Below the pieces are notes generated by a model. The model ran no database searches. It was given only the letters and a program-made list of their open reading frames with translations, and had not been told where the DNA came from. A stretch of 64,000 bases of DNA from Warburgia ugandensis (taxonomy: Eukaryota; Streptophyta; Magnoliopsida; Canellales; Canellaceae), in assembly GCA_035236585.1 (NCBI GenBank), contig CP141137.1:12664327-12728326 (forward strand), read 5' to 3'. Position 1 is the first letter of the stretch, and the number at the start of each line of letters is the position of its first letter. Position numbers and translations under genes: made by a program. Shown piece by piece: positions 58,296 to 64,000 of this stretch.

Positions 58296-59108
58296 ACAAA
58301 GTTGGACCCAATGACTATTAGTAGGTATTTGATTGGATATGCTGAAAGGTCTAAGGGGTACATGTTTTATTGTCAATCTCATAGCACTAGGATTGTGGAA
58401 TCAAGAAATGCAAAGTTTCTTGAAAATGACTTAATTAGTGGGAGCAATCAAACCAAAAACACAGTTTTTGACAAAGATTATTCAGAATCTCAACCTTCCA
58501 CCTCAAGTGATAGATTAATTATTGTTCATAGCACCCATCAAGTACAAATTGGTATTGAACAACCAATTGTTGAAGTTCCACAAGCTGCTGACAACATTCT
58601 AGTAGATCAAGTAGGTCAAGAGTTGCCAATAACTTTTGGACAATTAGTTGAACTACATATTTCTCAGGAAAATGATGGTGCTACATTAAGATGATCCACT
58701 AGAATAAAGAGATCAGCAATTCCTAGTGATTATATTGTGTATTTACAAGAATCTGACTACAACATTGGAGCCAAAAATGACTTCGAGTCCTTTTCACAGG
58801 CCATGAGTTGCAGAGAATCAAAACTAGGGTACAATGCCATGAAGAAAGAGATGAATTCTATGAAGAGTAACGACGTTTGGGATCTTGTTAAGTTGCCTGA
58901 TGGTGCAAAAACCATTGGATGTAAATGGGTCTTTAAGACAAAGAAAGATTCATTGGGCAACATTGAGAGATACAAGGCAAGACTCGTTGCTAAGGGATTC
59001 ACTCAAAAAAGAGAGAATTGATTACATGGAGACCTTCTCTCCTGTATCTAAGAAAGATTCCTTATGCATCATGTTGGCATTAGTAGCCCATTTTGACTTG
59101 TGGTCCAA
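58296..59108 (+). pseudogene. Inverted block: integrase C-terminus and RT N-terminus
   Basis: On the plus strand, opposite to the rest of the element, it encodes KLDPMTISRYLIGYAERSKG and HSTRIVESRNAKFLEN (copia integrase tail), then SFSQAMSCRESKLGYNAMK, WDLVKLPDGAKTIGCKWVF, RYKARLVAKGFTQK and a final 'LALVAHFDL' (start of reverse transcriptase). The frame has a stop near 58692 and a frameshift near 59010. The edges carry AAGTTGGACC (58298-58307) and its inverse GGTCCAACTT (59102-59111), which marks the inversion joints. Confidence 0.88.
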
Positions 59109-61303
59109 CTTCTTTTCTCATGGATTATAAATTCTTACTTCAGACGGGCATTCCCAAACGGGCATATGTCAACCTTTGAATAACTCAAATAGTGTTTTTG
59201 GAATAGCTTTGATTGGAACTCGGTTTAATATATACGCTACAGTCTTAAGTGCTTCAATCCACAAGGATTTAGGAAGATTAGAGTTGCTTTGCATACTCCG
59301 CACCATGTCCAATAATGTTCGGTTTGTTCTTTCTGCCATACCATTCTAGTTTGGTGAACCAGGCATGGTGTATTGAGCAACTATCCCATTTTCTTGAAGA
59401 AACTTTGTGAACGGACCATGTGCTTGTCCATCCTCTATTTATCTACCATAATATTCTCCACCTCTATCTGATCTCACAATCTTAATTTGCTTTCCGCATT
59501 GTTTTTCTACTTCAGCTTTAAATACCTTAAAGGCATCTAACGCTTCGTTCTTGATAAGATGAAAGTAGAGATATATGTATAGTGAGTAATCATCTATAAA
59601 GGAGATGAAGTATCTCTGACTATTTGAGTTCATGTTAAGACTACAATATCAGTATATAGGATCTCCAATATGTCCAAACTCCTATTGGCACCTTTCTTTA
59701 ACTTGTTGGTAGAGATATATGTATCATGAGTAATCATCTATAAAGGAGATGAAGTATCTCTGACTATGTGAGTCCATGTCAGGACTACATATATCAGTAT
59801 ATATGATCTCCAATATGTCCAAACTCTTATTGGCACCTTGCTTTAACTTGTTGGTATGCTTTCCCTTAATGAAATCCATACAAGTTTCAAAATCAGTAAA
59901 ATCAAGAGTACTACGTACCCCATCATTTATTAATCTCTTAATTCTTTCTTTAGAGATATGTCCCAGTCTCCGGTACCATAACATAGAGGAATCTTCATTA
60001 ATAACACATCTTTTGGTGCTAGTATGAATATGCATAGCATTATAAGTGGTATCATTTTGTAATTCAATACAGAAAAGATTATCAGACAATGTATCATTCC
60101 CAACAACATCAAATTTATAAAACAAACTAAAAGATGTTTCTGAAAAATTAAAGGAATAACCCAAAGGTACAAGTCTTGAAACTAAAATCAAATTCTTAGA
60201 GAAACTTAGAATGTAAAATGTCTTTTCCAAATTCAAAATAAAACCACTACTTAGAACTAAACTGCATGTTTCAATAGCCTCCACATGTGAACACATCTTG
60301 TTTCTTGAATAGATGCCTTGCTTACTTCCCATTGGCTTCCTTTGTTTCGCATACCCTGCAAGGTATTCAAAATATGGATTGTAGAACCATAATCAATCCA
60401 CCATGTGTTATAAATAACATCAACCATATTGGATTCATAACAAACAAACGAGATTGGATTACCTTTCTTCTCAAACCATTTCTGAAATTTGGCACATTCT
60501 TTCTTCATGTGTCCCTTCTTTTTATAGAAGAAACACTTGGATTCCTTCTTGATATCAACTTGGGGAGGTATTTTACCTTTCTCCTTTTTATTGGCTAGAG
60601 CTTTGTCCTTTCCTCACATTGCCAGCATTGAACTTTCTCCCAATTCCATTACCAGCTTCTATTCCTCTTAAACACACATGGTCATGAGTTCATTGATTGA
60701 CCATTTGTCCTTATGTGTGTTGTAGGAGATCTTAAAGGATCCGTATTGCTGTGGGAGAGTATTCAGGATATAGTGCATCAGGAAGGATTCTGACATCTAA
60801 ACCTCGAGATTCTTCAATTGAGTTGCAATGTCCCCTATTTGCATGGTGTGCTCACACACATCTCTAATAGTGGTGAGTCTCATGGATGAGAACTTCATTA
60901 TTAGGGTGCTTGCAAGTGCCTTATTTGAAGTGATGAATTGATCATCTATGGCTTTTACCAAATCACGGACCTTTTCATGCTGATCGATCGAACCATGTAT
61001 GCCAGCAGATATTTTAGTCTTTATGAACATTACACTAAGGCGATTAGATCGCTACCATCGTTCATAAAGCACAATATGTTTTGAAGTGCTGGTAGTAGTA
61101 ACTGTAGGTGGTTCATTTTTTCTGATAGCATAATCAATGTCCATCCACCTCAAATGGAGAAGAATTCTCTCCTTCCATACTTTATAGTTATTACCCTTCA
61201 GTTCGGAAATATCACAACGAATATCAGAAAAATTTGCAGGTTGTACAGCTGCATAAAATTTAAAATGCATACTTATGTTAATTGAGGCATAAATGAATTT
61301 CAT
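59109..61303 (-). pseudogene. Gag to integrase part of the second copia element
   Basis: From the 5' end: gag 61303-61052 (DIRCDISELKGNNYKVWKE, LLHLRWMDIDYAIRKNEPP) and 61030-60797, then a zinc-knuckle region near 60540. The protease-like WWIDYGSTIHI (about 60410) lacks the usual DSGA. The GAG-pre-integrase part is MLWYRRLGHISKERIKRLI (about 59995-59935). Integrase follows with SQRYFISFIDDYS and KIVRSDRGGEYYG (about 59635-59440), and then the part that ends EVRIYNP at about 59120. Several frames are broken. Confidence 0.9.
59568..59846 (-). repeat. Tandem duplication of about 137 bp inside integrase
   Basis: The stretch ending 'aacttgttggtagagatatatgtat' is present twice (about 59570-59707 and 59708-59846), duplicating the SQRYFISFIDDYS coding region. 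The copies differ at several bases. Confidence 0.85.
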
Positions 61304-63716
61304 GCTTTACCAATGTAAATCATACTAAAAAATAAATCCAATGACATAAAAATTGCCTATGGGCTAAAATTTTAATTCAGGTAGATTCATGTAACCATAT
61401 GACATAATTATCAAATTATGTATGTAATCCACAATTTTATGAGAATATTTTGAAAATAATTTGATATTCTATCTTAAACTTTATGATAAGGCTATTAAAT
61501 TACAATCCATGATTCCTGTGGGTAAATTATGACAAATAATTTAATACTTTATCCTAATTAATTATATACATATAATAAAAATTCCCATGGGAAATTTTTT
61601 ATTAGATTAAGTATAATTAATTACAACTAATATCTATAATTCTTTATGTGATCTTTAACTTAGCATAATATATATATATATATATAATTTCATTGAATTA
61701 AAGATGTTGTGGCTAATCTCTAATTAAATAAAATTATATGGACAACTAGACATTATTTAAAAAAATTATGAGAATAATTATCTATTGCATAATTTGACTA
61801 TAATCTTGAAGTATAACATTTTATGCATTCTTATATATATATATATATATATTCCCATGATTAATCAGCAATTAAATATCTCATATTATATATTATGCAT
61901 AAAATAAAATTTACCATTAATTTATGCACAAATAAATATATATTCACCTAATCTTAAACTTACACTCCTCTCTCTTTCACCACCGACACACCACAAATAA
62001 TGAACCTTGAACTTCATCTCTACCACCATTAGAAAAGCCCAAATCGGCATCCCCTTCTTCCCACGTCATTTCTCTTCCTTTTCTTACAAATCCAGCCCCA
62101 TTCCATTCCATCGACAAAGCTTTGCCGGCACAATCCCATTAATGATCTCCACTATTGAGAAAACCACAGGCAAGGAGAGATCATGACCTATAAGAACCCT
62201 TAAAAAAAATATATATATATATATATATTTTTGCCTTAAACAGGGGGGGCGTATTTGATATGGGCACCCCACCTTGTTTAAGTGAAATGAGAACAGACCG
62301 GTCTGTTCCCAAAACAAACACCCACAGAGAAAACCAGACAAAAGAGAGACGAGAAAAAGAAAGAAAGGGGGAGGAGAAGAGAAGAGAGGAGAAGGAAGAA
62401 GAGGAAAGAGAGAAGAGAAGAGAAGCTTCACGATGGCAAGAACAGAGAAAAACGCGGTTAGGGTTTGTCGGTGATGCAATCGTTGCCGAAGATGATGATG
62501 GCTCATATCAATTATCTGAGCTGATCATTGTGTTCAGTAGGATGCAACAACCAAAAACCCTAAGGTAGATGGGGAATCCGAGATGATCTAGATCGTCAAA
62601 CGGACAGATGAACAGTGTGTGACACGATCGAAAGGTTTACTGCAAAACAATGACCAATTTAACTCATTCAAGGGTGGAAAACACACAAAAATGCATCCAA
62701 AAGGTAGATCTACAAAACCCAACTTGTGATTTCAGGTATTTTGCAAAATCCACACTGTTTATGCTATATTTGGGTTTTGTGGATAATCCAGCCTTCCATT
62801 TTCAAATCAAAACTTAGGGATAGGTAATTAGGTGCCTAATGTTAGCCGGATCTAATTGGGATTGTCAATCTAGGTCAAAAATTGATCGAACAATCTCAGC
62901 TGTCTGATTTGTTATTGTTCACACAGTAACTTATTAATGTTTGATCAATGATCAAACACTCCAGATGCATTCTAAACATGGAATTAGTTAAGATGTGGTA
63001 GAAATTAAAAGATCTAGGTTGAAATTGATGAATAATTTGGACCATCTGATCGGATAGTGAAGGAATAGGGATCTAGCAACGCTTGATCTATGATGAGATG
63101 CTGCCATTACATCCCTAGACATTAAATTGACATAGGATGAGCTAATTTTTATTAATTCATTATCTAAAATGTTTAATAACATATTGAGATCAAGAGCTGA
63201 TGCTTCTAGCTGTCGGATCACTAACCTAAAGAATGAGTAGTAGATCATAGAGTAAGCTAACACTATTCCTCACATCTGATCAGCGATCAGCCATTGCTGA
63301 ATACTGACCAGATTTGGTTTTTTTTTTTTACTAGATTTGGCCAGGGTTGATGACCAGGCGTGGCTAGTCAGATCAGGTGACTGTCTTGGATGGCTGTGCT
63401 TGTAGGAGGAAACAAGGAAAAGGGAAAAGTTTTCCGATCAAGTCTTGTTGGAGTGATGCTCCAATCAATTATTTATTGTAAGGGTTGATGCATACATGAA
63501 GAATCTGAAAAATGGATTCTCAATTTTATCATTTAAGGTACTTCAATTTGAGACATTGATCTAGTGTGTTTACATACGAATCCCTTTTATCTCAGAATAT
63601 TTATGCTTCGTGCTCTTCTACAAATGTTGAGAACACGTTCATTGTTGAGATATATACAGCAAACAGAAACGGCAAAACTACTAGGTAGAGGAATTATACA
63701 TAGCTCTGATACCAAA
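61304..63716 (-). other. Long non-coding leader of the second copia element
   Basis: The gap between primer-binding site and gag is 2.4 kb, far longer than usual for copia. 61310-61960 is very AT-rich with TA runs at about 61668-61686 and 61833-61852. 62200-62560 has a TA run, a G-run and a purine-rich block. No protein is recognised. It may hold nested insertions or a long 5' UTR. Confidence 0.5.
62291..62308. other. Perfect 18-bp palindrome
   Basis: GAACAGACCGGTCTGTTC equals its own reverse complement. It sits about 45 bp after a G7 run (62242-62248) and before a long purine-rich stretch. Confidence 0.9.
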
Positions 63717-64000
63717 TGTTAGAGATTTTCTATCATGATCTAACATGCTTCATGAACTCAAATAGCATTTAAATCTTAATGCGGAATAAGGATCGAATGA
63801 AATCACATACCTCCAGCCATTGTAGCACAATCCTCCTTTTCTGGAATGTATATTTGTTGGATGGAGACTCTTCCAAACCTCAATCAATCTCCTTCAATGG
63901 TGTATTAATTGAAAGTGAGATTGCAGGCTTCAAGGACCTCACCGACAACACACTGATTTATGGTTGCTCTACCCATCATAGAGCCAACCTATCGTGCACC
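63717..64000 (-). repeat. 5' LTR of the second copia element (incomplete)
   Basis: Starts TGTTAGAGATTTTC two bases after the primer-binding site and matches the LTR at 57530-58004 up to the window end. Confidence 0.9.

Larger units (their letters stand above)
57530..64000 (-). mobile_element. Rearranged Ty1/copia element, runs off the window
   Basis: Two LTRs in direct orientation enclose about 5.7 kb. On the minus strand, from 5' to 3': LTR (63717-64000 and beyond), primer-binding site 63701-63714 (TGGTATCAGAGCTA), a 2.4-kb non-coding leader, gag, protease-like and integrase segments (61303 to about 59109), then an inverted block 58296-59108 and the 3' LTR. The reverse transcriptase core and RNase H are missing. 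Confidence 0.9.

Noticed and set aside
62260-62568. Plus-strand frame rich in Lys, Glu and Arg
   Set aside because: Encoded by a purine-rich low-complexity block in the copia leader.

Overview
This is 64 kb of a plant nuclear genome, almost certainly a flowering plant. The evidence is spliced genes with GT-AG introns, a NAC transcription factor, plant-type eIF3g, Au-type SINEs, plant Ty1/copia and Ty3/gypsy retrotransposon remnants, RTE-clade LINEs and a nuclear copy of plastid rpl2. Long TE-filled introns and low gene density (three genes) suggest a medium or large genome, perhaps a magnoliid or woody eudicot. The species cannot be fixed from the sequence.

Layout. Positions 1-7.2 kb hold nested LTR-retrotransposon debris: the 3' part of one LTR, a gag fragment of an older gypsy element, and a probable 4.4 kb solo LTR of a related family. 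Both LTRs carry a stem-loop at the same place with different but self-complementary stems. Positions 7.2-15.2 kb are gene-free, with a truncated RTE LINE, an Au SINE and a hairpin MITE. Positions 15.29-27.27 kb hold a seven-exon gene for a membrane-anchored NAC factor (NTL type). Its 9.2 kb fourth intron contains a 0.9 kb plastid rpl2 insert, a 577 bp tandem duplication split by a nearly full-length RTE LINE, and SINEs. Positions 27.3-30.9 kb are intergenic with minisatellites and SINE pieces. Positions 30.93-35.72 kb hold the two-exon eIF3g gene, with another RTE fragment in its intron.

Positions 37.09-42.17 kb are a complete but decayed Ty1/copia element on the minus strand (LTRs, PBS, polypurine tract, 5 bp target-site duplication). 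Positions 42.2-47.6 kb hold an RTE fragment, two copies of a second tRNA-like SINE and a 90 bp TC microsatellite. At 47.63-47.91 kb is a small conserved plant gene on the minus strand. Positions 48-57.5 kb have no recognisable gene, only dispersed repeats and microsatellites. From 57.53 kb to the end runs a second Ty1/copia element, with an internal inversion and loss of the reverse-transcriptase core; its second LTR runs off the window.

The three host genes are not functionally linked: a stress-type membrane-tethered transcription factor, a translation initiation factor subunit and a small protein of unknown role. Most of the remaining structure comes from transposition, local tandem duplication and organelle DNA transfer. 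The strongest leads are the paired LTR stem-loops, the plastid insert, the RTE element with its filled and empty sites, and the inverted copia element.
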